Origin: Trissonchulus latispiculum
Lineage: Eukaryota > Nematoda > Enoplea > Enoplida > Ironidae
NCBI GenBank assembly: GCA_030248195.1
Contig: JASAND010030798.1
Location: 20,838 to 84,837 of the forward strand
Reading direction: 5' to 3'
DNA length: 64,000 nt
The position numbers and the translations under genes are program-made. Of this stretch, positions 10,391-20,708 are shown one piece after another; position 1 is the stretch's first letter, and each line of letters starts with the position of its first letter. Under the pieces are notes generated by a model that made no database searches, had not been told where the DNA came from, and worked only from the letters and a program-made list of their open reading frames with translations.

Positions 10391-13300
10391 TTATCCACTT
10401 ATCTCATGCAAGCCAATCAAATTTCTAAATTTTTCAAATTTAACTTTTAACAGAGGCTTCGTGAGAATATCGGCTTCCATTTCGTCTGTAGGGCAGTAGA
10501 CCACAGACATATCTTGGTTGTTCATCTTCTCACGAATAAAATGGTGTTTTATATCGATATGTTTGGTTCTTGAATGAGAAACGGGATTCTTTACCATGGA
10601 AATACAACTTTGATTGTCTTCAAAGATAACGGTAGGCTTGTCCTGGGCGAATCCCATTTCCTTAAGGAGACTGCGCAACCAGATTAGTTCCTTTGTAGCA
10701 AAACTGAGTGCCACGTACTCAGCTTCTGCAGTGGACAAGGCAACAGTGGGTTGTTTCTTGCTCATCCAGCTGACTGGTCCATGAGCAAGCTTGAAGATGT
10801 AACCCATTGTAGACTTTCGGTCGTTAACGTCTCCAGCCCAATCTGAGTCAGAGAACCCACGCAGTACAAGCGGGAACTCTGACCCCTGATAAACCAATCC
10901 CAGTGACGAAGTCCCTTTGACATAACGCAAAATCCTCTTCAAAGCTTTCCAGTGCGAGAGGCCAGGATTTGAGGTGTATTGGCAGACCACTCCCACTGAA
11001 GCGGCAAGGTCAGGTCGGGTGGCAACGGCAGCATAGAGTAGACTGCCGACAATTCCTTGGTAATCTCTCTTCTGGCTTTCGTCTAGCATTTGATCAGTAG
11101 AGACGTCTTTGTCCAACTTTAGTCCTGGTTCCATGGGCACAGAAGCAGGCTTACAATCTTGCATACCAAATTTTTCAAGTACTTTCTCCAGATATCTCTT
11201 TTGGCTCATCACAATCATTCCTTTCTCCCTGATATATTTGATTTCCACACCCAAGTAGTAATGAACACAACCCAAGTCTTTCATTTTGAACCTTTGCTTG
11301 AGCACTTCCTTAGTATCATTCATCAACTTCGGGCTCTTTGTAACCAGCAATAAATCGTCGACATACAAGGCCATGATGATGATCTCGTCTGCGACTGTCT
11401 TAAAGTAAAGGCATGCATCGGATTCAACTTTCTTGAAGTCTTTGGTACGCAGATATTCGTTCAAGGTTAGGTTCCAACATCTAGGTGCTTGTTTTAAGCC
11501 GTATAAGCTTCTTTGCAACTTACAAACAAACTCCTCTTTGTCCTTTTCTTTGAAGCCTTCAGGTTGTTCCATGTAGATATCCTCGTCAAGTGTTCCGTAT
11601 AAGAAGGCAGTAGTAACATCCATCTGATGTATATCCATACTTTGGTACGCAGCTATGGCTAGTAGAGACCGAATGGTCGAAAACTTCACAACTGGGGCGA
11701 AGGTTTCTTCGTAATCCACCCCATAATTCTGCGAGTAACCCTTCGCCACCAGTCTCGCTTTAAATCTTTCTACAGAACCATCCGCTTTATACTTTACTCT
11801 GAAAATCCACTTGCTTTTAATTGGAACTCTTCCTTCTGGTAATGGCACTAAAACCCATGTCTCGTTTTCCATAAGTGAATTGATCTCACTTTCGGCCGCT
11901 GCTTTCCATTCCGAGGCGTAGGTGCTTTTGGAGGCTTCACTAATTGTTGAAGGCTCATCTATCTGTCCTCCAAAACACGCATAGTGAGCAGACCTTCTTC
12001 CGGCTTCTCCAAGGAAATCCCCAATTTCTTCATATGGTAGAGGTTTTCTCTTCGTTCTTTTCGAACGTCGTAGTCGTGCTTCGGGTTCTGGTTCAACGAC
12101 AGGAACTTGCTCTTCACGTCCTCGTTCTGGTAGCTCGGCTTGTTGGTCTTCACGTCTTTGTTCTGGTTCTGGTTCTTCATCAGCTTGATAATCATAATTT
12201 CTTTCTGTAGTTTGTGACTCTGACTCGGACCCAAGGGTTACAACACGCTTGGGTGACTCGGTAACAGTGGCAACATCTTCGTCAAACCACACATCCCTGC
12301 TGATGATCACTTTTCTTTTTGTCAGATCATACAACCTGTAACCTTTTGATCTTGTGCTGTACCCCACAAACTTGCACTGAATCGACTTTGCGCCAAACTT
12401 TGACCTACTTCCTTTAGGCACATGGGCATAGGCACAGCAACCAAAAACTCTAGTGTGTGCAACACTTGGCTTTGCACCAAAGAACGCTTCAAACGGAGTG
12501 ATGTCTTTAACCGTTTTCGTTGGTAATCTGTTTCTCAGATAGGTGGCTGTAGACACGGCTTCCGCCCAAAAGCATTTTGGCATTTTGGCCTGATGTATCA
12601 TCGATCGTGCCATTTCAACCAAGGTTCTATTCATCCTTCCAGCAGTCCCATTCTGTTCTGGGTTGTTGGGTACAGTGTATTGATGCTGAATTCCTTTCTT
12701 TCTACAAAATCTTTCAAAATCAGTATTTGTGTATTCTGTTCCATTGTCTGTCCGCAAAACTTTGATTTTTCTTTCGGAGAAAGTGGTGATCTCTGCTTCA
12801 AATTCCACGAACTTCTCCAAAACTTCGCTCTTTTGTTTCAGAAAGTATACATAGACGTAGTGTGACTTTTCATCTATAAACGTCAGAAAGTATCGGGACC
12901 CACCGATCGAACGAGTTTTCATAGGACCGCACAAATCCGAGTGCACTAAATCAAGCAATCCAGCTACTTTACTCTGACTTTCTTTGGGAAAAGGTTGTCT
13001 ATGCAGTTTTCCTTCTGAACAGCCCTTGCAGAACTTTAGCTTCTCGTTCTTCATTGGAGGAAACCCATTTACCAGATCATGTGCTGCTAACTTCTTCAAA
13101 CCGTGTTCACTTAAATGTCCTAATCTTTGATGCCAGAGGTCAATGGCACCATGGACAGCAGCATTGACTGTTTCTGTAGTACTCCAACTGCAGTTCAGTT
13201 TGTACAGCTTCCCACTAAGCTGGGCTACAGCAAGTAGTTCACTTTGCCCATAAACATAACAGTTGTCTCTAGTAAACTTGACAGTTTTCTTATTCTTGGT

Positions 13301-14469
13301 GATAGATGTAACAGATAGAAGGTTCAGCGTCAACTTCGGAACATACAAAACATCTTTCAACAAAATGTTCCTTTTACCTTTTGGGAGATGCATGTCCATG
13401 CTGATATTTCCTTTTCCAACTGCTTGTACCACTCTTCCATCACCAAGCGTAATATCTTCAGAAGTTTTCAGATCCACGTAGTTTTGAATCCAATCCTTTC
13501 GAAACGTCATGTGTTGTGATGCCCCGGAGTCAATGAACCATTCTTTTGAGGCACCCAAATCATTGCTTGTGGTGAGGAGAACATTTTGACTCCCACTTAT
13601 AACCATAAAAGCTCCATCGGTTGATTCATCCGATGAATCGCCATTTGACACGGACTTGTACGCAACGTTGGCTTTTCTAGGCTTTTGATAGTTTCCGTAA
13701 CCGGGACGCTTGTTCTGGTAGGAGGAGGAACCAGCTTTTGGTGCTCTGCATTCGTAGGCGTAGTGACCTGGTCTGTTGCAGTTGTAACAGTTACCTTTCT
13801 TAGGCCTTGAACTACTTTGCTGATTTCTTCGCTGACTTCTTTGCTGATCCATGGACAATGCTCTTTCAACAGTAGATTCTCCGGCTTCTTTAGTTTCTTT
13901 CTTTTTCGACTCTTCTTGTAGTAGTCGACTCTGGACAAATGGGAGGGTAAGCTCACCGCCGCGCGAATCTAAAGCCGTAATCAGATTGTCGTAGCTTTCA
14001 GGTAAGCTTGCCAGTAGAATGGTAACCAGATCCTCTTCACTAACAGGCGCATCTATCGCCGATAGCTGATCGGAAAGATCCTTGACCTGGTTGATGTGGC
14101 TGAGCATGTCGTCGCCGTCCTTCATCATGATCCGGAACAGTCTTCGTCTAAGGTACAATTTATTCACAAGCGTCCGCCGCTCATAATGACTCTGGAGACT
14201 TTCCCATGCCTCGCGTGCAGTAGTTGCAGACTTAACCAGAAAAATCTGGTTATCCTCCAAGGCTAGTACCAACGTTGCCAGTGCTTTGTTTCCTTTCTTT
14301 CGGTAGTCTCTGACTTGTGCTGCTGTTGCGTCGTCTGCAAGAACATCGGTTCCGTCAATATGCCCCCATAAATCTTTTTCGGTTAGTAACACCGCATCTT
14401 AAACTTCCAGATGGGATAGTTACTACCGTCAAACTTCTCGATCGTTGAACTTTTTGACTTTTCAGCCAT
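10391..14469 (-). CDS. Copia gag-pol polyprotein, one frameshift near N-terminus
   Basis: A 1333-residue open frame (14392 to 10391) follows a 28-residue N-terminal piece starting at 14469 (MAEKSKSSTIEKFDGSNYP). A one-base deletion around 14390 separates them. Domains in order, numbered from the large frame: copia-type gag; zinc knuckle CYNCNRPGHYAYEC (about 202-215); aspartic protease DSGAS (about 288); GAG-pre-integrase LWHQRLGHL and the integrase core; reverse transcriptase with QMDVTTAFLYG and YVDD (about 1010); RNase H with SDSDWAGD. The order protease-integrase-RT-RNase H is diagnostic of Ty1/copia. The first in-frame codon of the large frame is GTG, so it is not an independent start. 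Without the frameshift the element would look autonomous. Confidence 0.93.
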
Positions 14470-14566
14470 TGGAATTTCTGCTGTTGGCAGGATATCCAAA
14501 TTCACAACAATCAGCCAGGCAAAAAACGGAGTTACTAGAGTTACTTTAGAATCACAGGGCAGCCTC

Positions 14567-14579
14567 TGGGCCCATAACC
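14567..14579 (-). promoter_or_regulatory. Primer-binding site, internal initiator tRNA-Met
   Basis: The plus strand reads TGGGCCCATAACC, the anticodon-arm sequence of eukaryotic initiator tRNA-Met, so the element's RNA is complementary to an internal tRNA segment and not to its 3' end. Drosophila copia primes in this way. The site begins three to four bases inside the 5' LTR. Confidence 0.82.
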
Positions 14580-14582
14580 TAA

Positions 14583-14777
14583 TGGGCATACACGGCCAAA
14601 TAGCTGGCTTAACAGTTCAGTATCTTGCAGATAAATACCGGCTTTACTAAACGCACAACTTCACTCTGTTAGCTTCTTGAAACTACAAAGTCATTCATTA
14701 CGATTAACTCCATCTTGTATCTGTCTATTAAGTCACAGTTCAAAACTCATGATATAAGTGGATACTTTTTCCTAACA
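14583..14777 (-). repeat. Shared LTR between two copia copies
   Basis: This 195-bp LTR is the 5' LTR of the full element and also the 3' LTR of the truncated copy to its right. It is about 98% identical to the left LTR. Confidence 0.9.
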
Positions 14778-16906
14778 CTCCCACTTATCCACTTATCTCA
14801 TGCAAGCCAATCAAATTTCTAAATTTTTCAAATTTAACTTTTAACAGAGGCTTCGTGAGAATATCGGCTTCCATTTCGTCTGTAGGGCAGTAGACCACAG
14901 ACATATCTTGGTTGATCATCTTCTCACGAATAAAATGGTGTTTTATATCGATATGTTTGGTTCTTGAATGAGAAACGGGATTCTTTACCATGGAAATACA
15001 ACTTTGATTGTCTTCAAAGATAACGGTAGGCTTGTCCTGGGCGAATCCCATTTCCTTAAGGAGACTGCGCAACCAGATTAGTTCCTTTGTAGCAAAACTG
15101 AGTGCCACGTACTCAGCTTCTGCAGTGGACAAGGCAACAGTGGGTTGTTTCTTGCTCATCCAGCTGACTGGTCCATGAGCAAGCTTGAAGATGTAACCCA
15201 TTGTAGACTTTCGGTCGTTAACGTCTCCAGCCCAATCTGAGTCAGAGAACCCACGCAGTACAAGCGGGAACTCTGACCCCTGATAAACCAATCCCAGTGA
15301 CGAAGTCCCTTTGACATAACGCAAAATCCTCTTCAAAGCTTTCCAGTGCGAGAGGCCAGGATTTGAGGTGTATTGGCAGACCACTCCCACTGAAGCGGCA
15401 AGGTCAGGTCGGGTGGCAACGGCAGCATAGAGTAGACTGCCGACAATTCCTTGGTAATCTCTCTTCTGGCTTTCGTCTAGCATTTGATCAGTAGAGACGT
15501 CTTTGTCCAACTTTAGTCCTGGTTCCATGGGCACAGAAGCAGGCTTACAATCTTGCATACCAAATTTTTCAAGTACTTTCTCCAGATATCTCTTTTGGCT
15601 CATCACAATCATTCCTTTCTCCCTGATATATTTGATCTCCACACCCAAGTAGTAATGAACACAACCCAAGTCTTTCATTTTGAACCTTTGCTTGAGCACT
15701 TCCTTAGTATCATTCATCAACTTCGGGCTCTTTGTAACCAGCAATAAATCGTCGACATACAAGGCCATGATGATGATCTCGTCTGCGACTGTCTTGATGT
15801 AAAGGCATGCATCGGATTCAACTTTCTTGAAGTCATTGGTACGCAGATATTCGTCCAAGGTTAGGTTCCAACATCTAGGTGCTTGTTTTAAGCCGTATAA
15901 GCTTCTTTGCAACTTACAAACAAACTCCTCTTTGTCCTTTTCTTTGAAGCCTTCAGGTTGTTCCATGTAGATATCCTCGTCAAGTGTTCCGTATAAGAAG
16001 GCAGTAGTAACATCCATCTGATGTATATCCATACTTTGGTACGCAGCTATGGCTAGTAGAGACCGAATGGTCGAAAACTTCACAACTGGGGCGAAGGTTT
16101 CTTCGTAATCCACCCCATAATTCTGCGAGTAACCCTTCGCCACCAGTCTCGCTTTAAATCTTTCTACAGAACCATCCGCTTTATACTTTACTCTGAAAAT
16201 CCACTTGCTTTTAATTGGAACTCTTCCTTCTGGTAATGGCACTAAAACCCATGTCTCGTTTTCCATAAGTGAATTGATCTCACTTTCGGCCGCTGCTTTC
16301 CATTCCGAGGCGTAGGTGCTTTTGGAGGCTTCACTAATTGTTGAAGGCTCCTCTATCTGTCCTCCAAAACACGCATAGTGAGCAGACCTTCTTCCGGCTT
16401 CTCCAAGGAAATCCCCAATTTCTTCATATGGTAGAGGTTTTTCTTCGTTCTTTTCGAACGTCGTAGTCGTGCTTCGGGTTCTGGTTCAACGACAGGAACT
16501 TGCTCTTCACGTCCTCGTTCTGGTAGCTCGGCTTGTTGGTCTTCACGTCTTTGTTCTGGTTCTGGTTCTTCATCAGCTTGATAATCATAATTTCTTTCTG
16601 TAGTTTGTGACTCTGACTCGGACCCAAGGGTTACAACACGCTTGGGTGACTCGGTAACAGTGGCAACATCTTCGTCAAACCACACATCCCTGCTGATGAT
16701 CACTTTTCTTTTTGTCAGATCATACAACCTGTAACCTTTTGATCTTGTGCTGTACCCCACAAACTTGCACTGAATCGACTTTGCGCCAAACTTTGACCTA
16801 CTTCCTTTAGGCACATGGGCATAGGCACAGCAACCAAAAACTCTAGTGTGTGCAACACTTGGCTTTGCACCAAAGAACGCTTCAAACGGAGTGATGTCTT
16901 CAGTGA
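14778..16906 (-). pseudogene. 5'-truncated second copia copy
   Basis: It carries the C-terminal integrase region, reverse transcriptase (YVDD kept) and RNase H: a 493-residue open frame at 16266-14785 plus an upstream frame at 16814-16353. It is almost identical to the full element. A one-base deletion near 16440, in a run of T, shifts the frame just after RSKRTK. Homology stops abruptly at about 16900, leaving no gag, protease, integrase catalytic core or 5' LTR. With the full copy it forms LTR-internal-LTR-partial internal, as expected after unequal recombination or tandem integration followed by deletion. Confidence 0.93.
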
Positions 16907-16949
16907 TGTTTTCATTTCCCTTGTCAGTAGTATATAATTGTTAAATATT
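16907..16949. repeat. 43-bp direct repeat, right flank of copia composite
   Basis: Near-identical to 10144-10186. It begins exactly where copia homology ends. Confidence 0.85.
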
Positions 16950-17372
16950 GTTCAAGTCAGCGGTCTTTGGTTAGGTACGCTCTAGCGCTGTCAAGAGTCT
17001 CTGATGCTAAATTCGGTAACAAGTAATGAAATATGATTGTCTGCGCAGCACGGCTAGATGGCATGAATACTTAGGCAGCGGCTCCGAATATTTTGTAAAT
17101 AATATGTGGACGTAAATCTATTTCTCTTATATTGTTCACAATGCAGTATTGCACTTCCTACCACATAATGTATAGTTTGGATTTTTATATTTGAGAATTT
17201 AGATAGAATAGTGAGTAGTGAGCACAGGCCACCAACTATCTCCTGGCCTTGACCCACTGAGGAAAAACCACTGTAATTAATTAATTATACCTCCATTGAT
17301 TAATTTCATTGCATATTTGCATATTGTTGTTTTAGCAATAATTATTCCTCACCACACCTAACCACTAAAAAT
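16950..17372. other. Upstream region of the neuropeptide gene
   Basis: No ORF of interest. TTGTTGTTTTAG ending at 17335 has the form of a 3' splice acceptor, so the mRNA leader may begin at 17336 after splicing, or a spliced leader may be joined there. That is inference. Confidence 0.35.
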
Positions 17373-17711
17373 ATGCTTGTTTTCAACAAAATTGCTTTTC
17401 TTCTACTAATTGCTAGCTATTTAGTCCGTGATTGTGTCAGCGGAATTGACGTCGAAAGCATGAATCTTGGCTTTGGCAAGAAATCGGATCCATCAGCCTT
17501 TAACATTGGATTTGGGAAACGTTATGTTCCACTATCAGACAAAGTACCACAGAAATTGGATACAAAGAAACGACAACCTGACATGTCGACCTTTCAAATG
17601 GGCTTTGGTAAACGACCAAAAGTAGACTTTAGCAATTTTGGAATGGGTCTTGGAAAACGAATGGACGCTTCATCTGTACAGTGGGGCTTCGGAAAACGGG
17701 ACAGGAGATGA
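17373..17711 (+). CDS. Amidated neuropeptide precursor (G-F/L-amide repeats)
   Basis: This 112-residue single-exon frame starts with a signal peptide (MLVFNKIAFLLLIAS...DCVSG, about 24 residues). Five predicted peptides follow, each ending in Gly plus a dibasic site: ...MNLGFGKK, SDPSAFNIGFGKR, QPDMSTFQMGFGKR, PKVDFSNFGMGLGKR and MDASSVQWGFGKR. A spacer ending KKR lies between the second and third. Prohormone convertase cleavage and amidation would give peptides ending GF-amide or GL-amide, most with an acidic residue six to eight positions from the end. One could carry N-terminal pyroglutamate (QPDMS...). The pattern weakly recalls molluscan buccalins (...GGL-amide), but the terminal GF is different and I cannot assign a family. 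The precursor architecture is certain; receptor and function are not. Confidence 0.9.
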   Translation: MLVFNKIAFLLLIASYLVRDCVSGIDVESMNLGFGKKSDPSAFNIGFGKRYVPLSDKVPQKLDTKKRQPDMSTFQMGFGKRPKVDFSNFGMGLGKRMDASSVQWGFGKRDRR

Positions 17712-17747
17712 ATTGTGAACGAAAACTCTTGATGTTTACATTAAGAA

Positions 17748-17753
17748 AATAAA
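17748..17753 (+). promoter_or_regulatory. Poly(A) signal of the neuropeptide gene
   Basis: AATAAA 37 bp after the stop codon. Confidence 0.7.
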
Positions 17754-18195
17754 TATGACCTTTTATTCTGAATTTTACTTTATCTAGTTTAGCTGCAATT
17801 AACAATTAAACAATGCAGCAATATGAATATGTGCCGATTTTAAAGACATACCTTGTCGCTTTACTATGTAATACTTAGATTCCAATTTCAGCTATGTAAA
17901 CCTATTACAAGCAGGAATAACTTTCTGGCTAATCTAATACAAGAAAGGAATAAAGGGTGGTAAAGAAGGAGAGAGAAAGAAAGAGAGAAGGAGGGGTTAA
18001 TTTAGGAAGAAGGAAGGGGTAAAGGAGGGGGGGTGGGGGTGGGGGTGAGGGGGAAAAGTTGGTTTGTGGGTGGGGTTTTTGTATTTATTTTGAATCATAA
18101 AGTGGGTATACTCTAAAACTAACAAGGGTAATACTTTTGTTTGAGCCTGCAAAGATTCATGATCCAGCTGTAGCATTAGGAAGTTGCCGTGTTCA
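17754..18195. other. Intergenic, with purine-rich tract
   Basis: Positions 17940-18060 are AGGAGG/GGGTGGGGG-rich. No gene is seen. Confidence 0.5.
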
Positions 18196-18202
18196 GTCGT
18201 AT

Positions 18203-18616
18203 CAAGAGTATATAATAATAGCAAGAGTGGGAAGCTTAGCCCTTCCTAATGAAAATGGCCTGCGAGATGCTCGGCACATTAAGGCCGAAATCTCGGGGGG
18301 GGATCCCACTTACCATTGTTCAGCATGTGTTTATATGCGTTTGAACTAAAACGCATCTGATTGGCTAATTGCTACATCATGTCAAAATTATGTGTATGAG
18401 TGGACCCCCCCCCCCGAGATCTCAGGGGGGGTCTCGCAAGGGTCTCGCAAGCCATTAGCCAATAAGATGCGTTTTAGTTCAAACGTATATAAACACATGC
18501 TGAACAATGGTAAGTGGGACCCCCCCCGAGATTTCGGCCTTAATGTGCCGAGTATCTCGCAGGCCATTTTCATTAGGAAGGGCTAAGCTTCCCACTCTTG
18601 GTATTATATACTCCTG
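18203..18616. mobile_element. CAAGAGTA foldback MITE E1
   Basis: 414-bp element with long inverted arms. It begins CAAGAGTATATAATA and ends TATTATATACTCCTG. GTCGTAT flanks both sides (18196-18202 and 18617-18623). The arms include GATGCTCGGCACATTAAGG and its complement, and the centre holds opposed runs of C and G. No ORF of interest. Confidence 0.88.
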
Positions 18617-18623
18617 GTCGTAT

Positions 18624-19070
18624 CAAGAGTACATAATATAAGAGTGTGCCACTAACCACACTCTATGCTATTAGAGCAAAATCTGTGCTGTGTTCGCTTA
18701 CGGCTGACCCCCTGCAAATTGACCCATCACTTGAAAGAAATTCACGAGCTATGCTTGTGTTTTAAAGTTCACGTACATCTTTTGTTTTGAGCTTTACACA
18801 CAAACATAGAGCGAGTGAGCGTAGCCCCGTTTCGACCAGGTACTGATTTGCGGCGGGGTCACTAGCAGAGATGAAACCGGTTCACTATTTACTGACCCGG
18901 TGACCCAGTTACCCGGTGTTTTCGAAAATTCAAGTTTAAGCCTGAAAACATTAAAATACTTCACTAGGTTCGGATTTTCCGGGAGGGGGGACGTTAGCGA
19001 ACAGAGCATTGTTTTTGCTCTGATAACATAGAGTTCGATTAGTAGCACACACTTATATTATATGCTCATG
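18624..19070. mobile_element. CAAGAGTA foldback MITE E2
   Basis: 447-bp element beginning CAAGAGTACATAATATAAG and ending with a close complement (CTTATATTATATGCTCATG). It is flanked by GTCGTAT at 18617-18623 and 19071-19077. Internal inverted segments include AGAGCAAAATCTG and GTTTTTGCTCT. It abuts E1 and shares one copy of the target. Confidence 0.85.
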
Positions 19071-19349
19071 GTCGTATGGATATGCTCTTATATTGTAGAT
19101 CCAGATTAAATTGTGATTGTTCTTTACTCCTTGGAAAAATAAGTTTCGATTATCCGAAACATCATTACACACTAACATAACAATGGTTATACACTGACGC
19201 AGTCACGGAATTTTTATTTCTAAAATTGACTTGGCTTAACGGTCTTTCGACCACAATACGCGAATGTGACCAACTTTAAAGGGGACGCAGCACTACAGCA
19301 GCTTATCGCATCGTGGAACCTCTCTAACTATTGCCGTCCAAAGCCAAAA

Positions 19350-19785
19350 AGTCGTAACTAACATTTTGGCCAAAATGGAGTTATGACCAACTACTTTATG
19401 CTGAATTTAACTAGCTATGTTAGAACGACGTATCTTCATAGCATTTGTAGTAATAAACTTGGCAGAAAAACGTATCTGCATTTATGGATTCCAAGACAAA
19501 GCCAGAAAGTCGTATCAGCAATTTAACGTTGCACATACGTCTTTATAGCTTCGGCAACATGAACGTGTGCCAAAAGACGTAACTGCCATACTGCGCCAAT
19601 TTTGCCTATATTCACAAAAATAAATTTTCTGATAGATAAATCCAGTCAAATAGTATCATTTTACACAGTGGTCACAAATTTAAATTTGATCTAATGAAAA
19701 AGTGTAGCACAATTTACATAAATGGCCGTAGCAAAAATTAGTAGAAATGTAGTTACGTCTTTTTGGATTTGGACGGCATTGTTGC
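19350..19785 (+). repeat. Dispersed repeat family X, copy 2
   Basis: Matches 5690-6180 through AAATGGAGTTA, GCATTTGTAGTAATAAAC, AAAAGACGTAAC and ATCATTTTACACAG. It is diverged and non-coding. Confidence 0.6.
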
Positions 19786-19791
19786 AAGCAA

Positions 19792-19949
19792 ATATATGCA
19801 GGAGGGAAATTTGGGATGTGAACCAAACCGAATTTTTCCGCATTTTTTGGGCAATGACCCGGAAAAATCTGGATTCTGGAGCGGCGAGGGATCACTCTAG
19901 GGGGAGAGCTCCAGGTATGAGGGGAGATCCCCCTTCCCGAAGCACACGT
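19792..19949 (-). mobile_element. ACATGTGC-ended MITE family, copy 3
   Basis: Reverse-oriented, diverged relative of 27756-27950 and 48221-48418. It keeps TGCAGGAGGGAAAT, TTTTTTGGGCAA, CCGGAAAAATC and AAGCACACGT. It lies directly beside the end of repeat X copy 2. Confidence 0.6.
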
Positions 19950-20680
19950 ACGGTTGCAAGTTGTGTTGCAAAACCAAACCGTCCTCTTCAGACGAAAAGG
20001 AAATATCTGGAGATCGGTTTTGATGTTCTCCGCGCGACCTTTCTCACTTGACCCTCCAACTAAGATATGTAGTGTTGTCTGCAACAGTCATGTGCATGAG
20101 TGAAAGTTTTGAGGGGGTGACTGAGCTCCTGGTCTGGGGAGGGTGCAACCCCTAACCCCCCAACCACATGTATGGTCTGCAACCACATTTGGTCACTCCA
20201 CTTCCTCCTCCCAAGTTCTCAAAATCAGAATACAGCGTTCTGTCATTCACCAGCATGGATTCTTATTCCGATCGTTGCTCTGCTTACGTAATTTAGCTTT
20301 GCTTATTGGTAGGTCAATTTTCTTTAGAAACAGCACTGGAAACCGATCAAAATCACCAGCCATAAATCTATCCATTATTTTTATAAAAGCCAGATTACGT
20401 AGTCAGTAGCAAACCACCTGGATATAGTTTTGGCCACGCTAAGTATGTGTGCCATTCGGTGACCGCCCCCTTCCTGGCCGTCCAGCAAAACTATTATGCA
20501 TACGAAATGATGAGCCCAGCACATTTACCCCAACTTATCCAATATTCATTTATTTATCTCCATTTATGGACTCCAAGCAGTTTTCACACTGCCGTAACTT
20601 TATTATTCAAATAAATTTATACTGGACGACGGTGCAAAAGCATGAAACTTTAAACTGCTCATGTTTTGTAAGCTCGTCTC
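19950..20680. other. No gene seen
   Basis: Non-coding sequence downstream of the minus-strand NCX-like gene. Short ORFs at 20143 and 20449 lack support. Confidence 0.4.
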
Positions 20681-20686
20681 TTTATT
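20681..20686 (-). promoter_or_regulatory. Poly(A) signal of the divergent NCX-like gene
   Basis: AATAAA on the minus strand, about 23-28 bp after the stop codon at 20709-20711. Confidence 0.6.
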
Positions 20687-20708
20687 TTATAAGCTCAGAT
20701 CCACGACA

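Larger units (their letters stand above)
10189..14777 (-). mobile_element. Full-length Ty1/copia LTR retrotransposon
   Basis: 195-bp LTRs (10189-10383 and 14583-14777) flank a gag-pol reading frame on the minus strand. The LTRs end TG...CA and differ at only about three positions near 10306-10316, so insertion was recent. Inside the 5' LTR is a primer-binding site matching the anticodon arm of initiator tRNA-Met. A purine-rich AAGTGGGAG tract precedes the 3' LTR. The only lesion I can see is one frameshift close to the gag start. Confidence 0.93.

Noticed and set aside
11159..15747. Plus-strand ORFs across the copia copies
   Set aside because: Antisense shadows of gag-pol; the same shadow appears in both copies because the DNA is duplicated.
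17997..18224. ORF ending in a Pro/His-rich repeat
   Set aside because: Antisense of a G-rich simple tract.
18137..18586. ORFs inside MITE E1, read on either strand
   Set aside because: The similar proteins on the two strands arise because the element is an inverted repeat.
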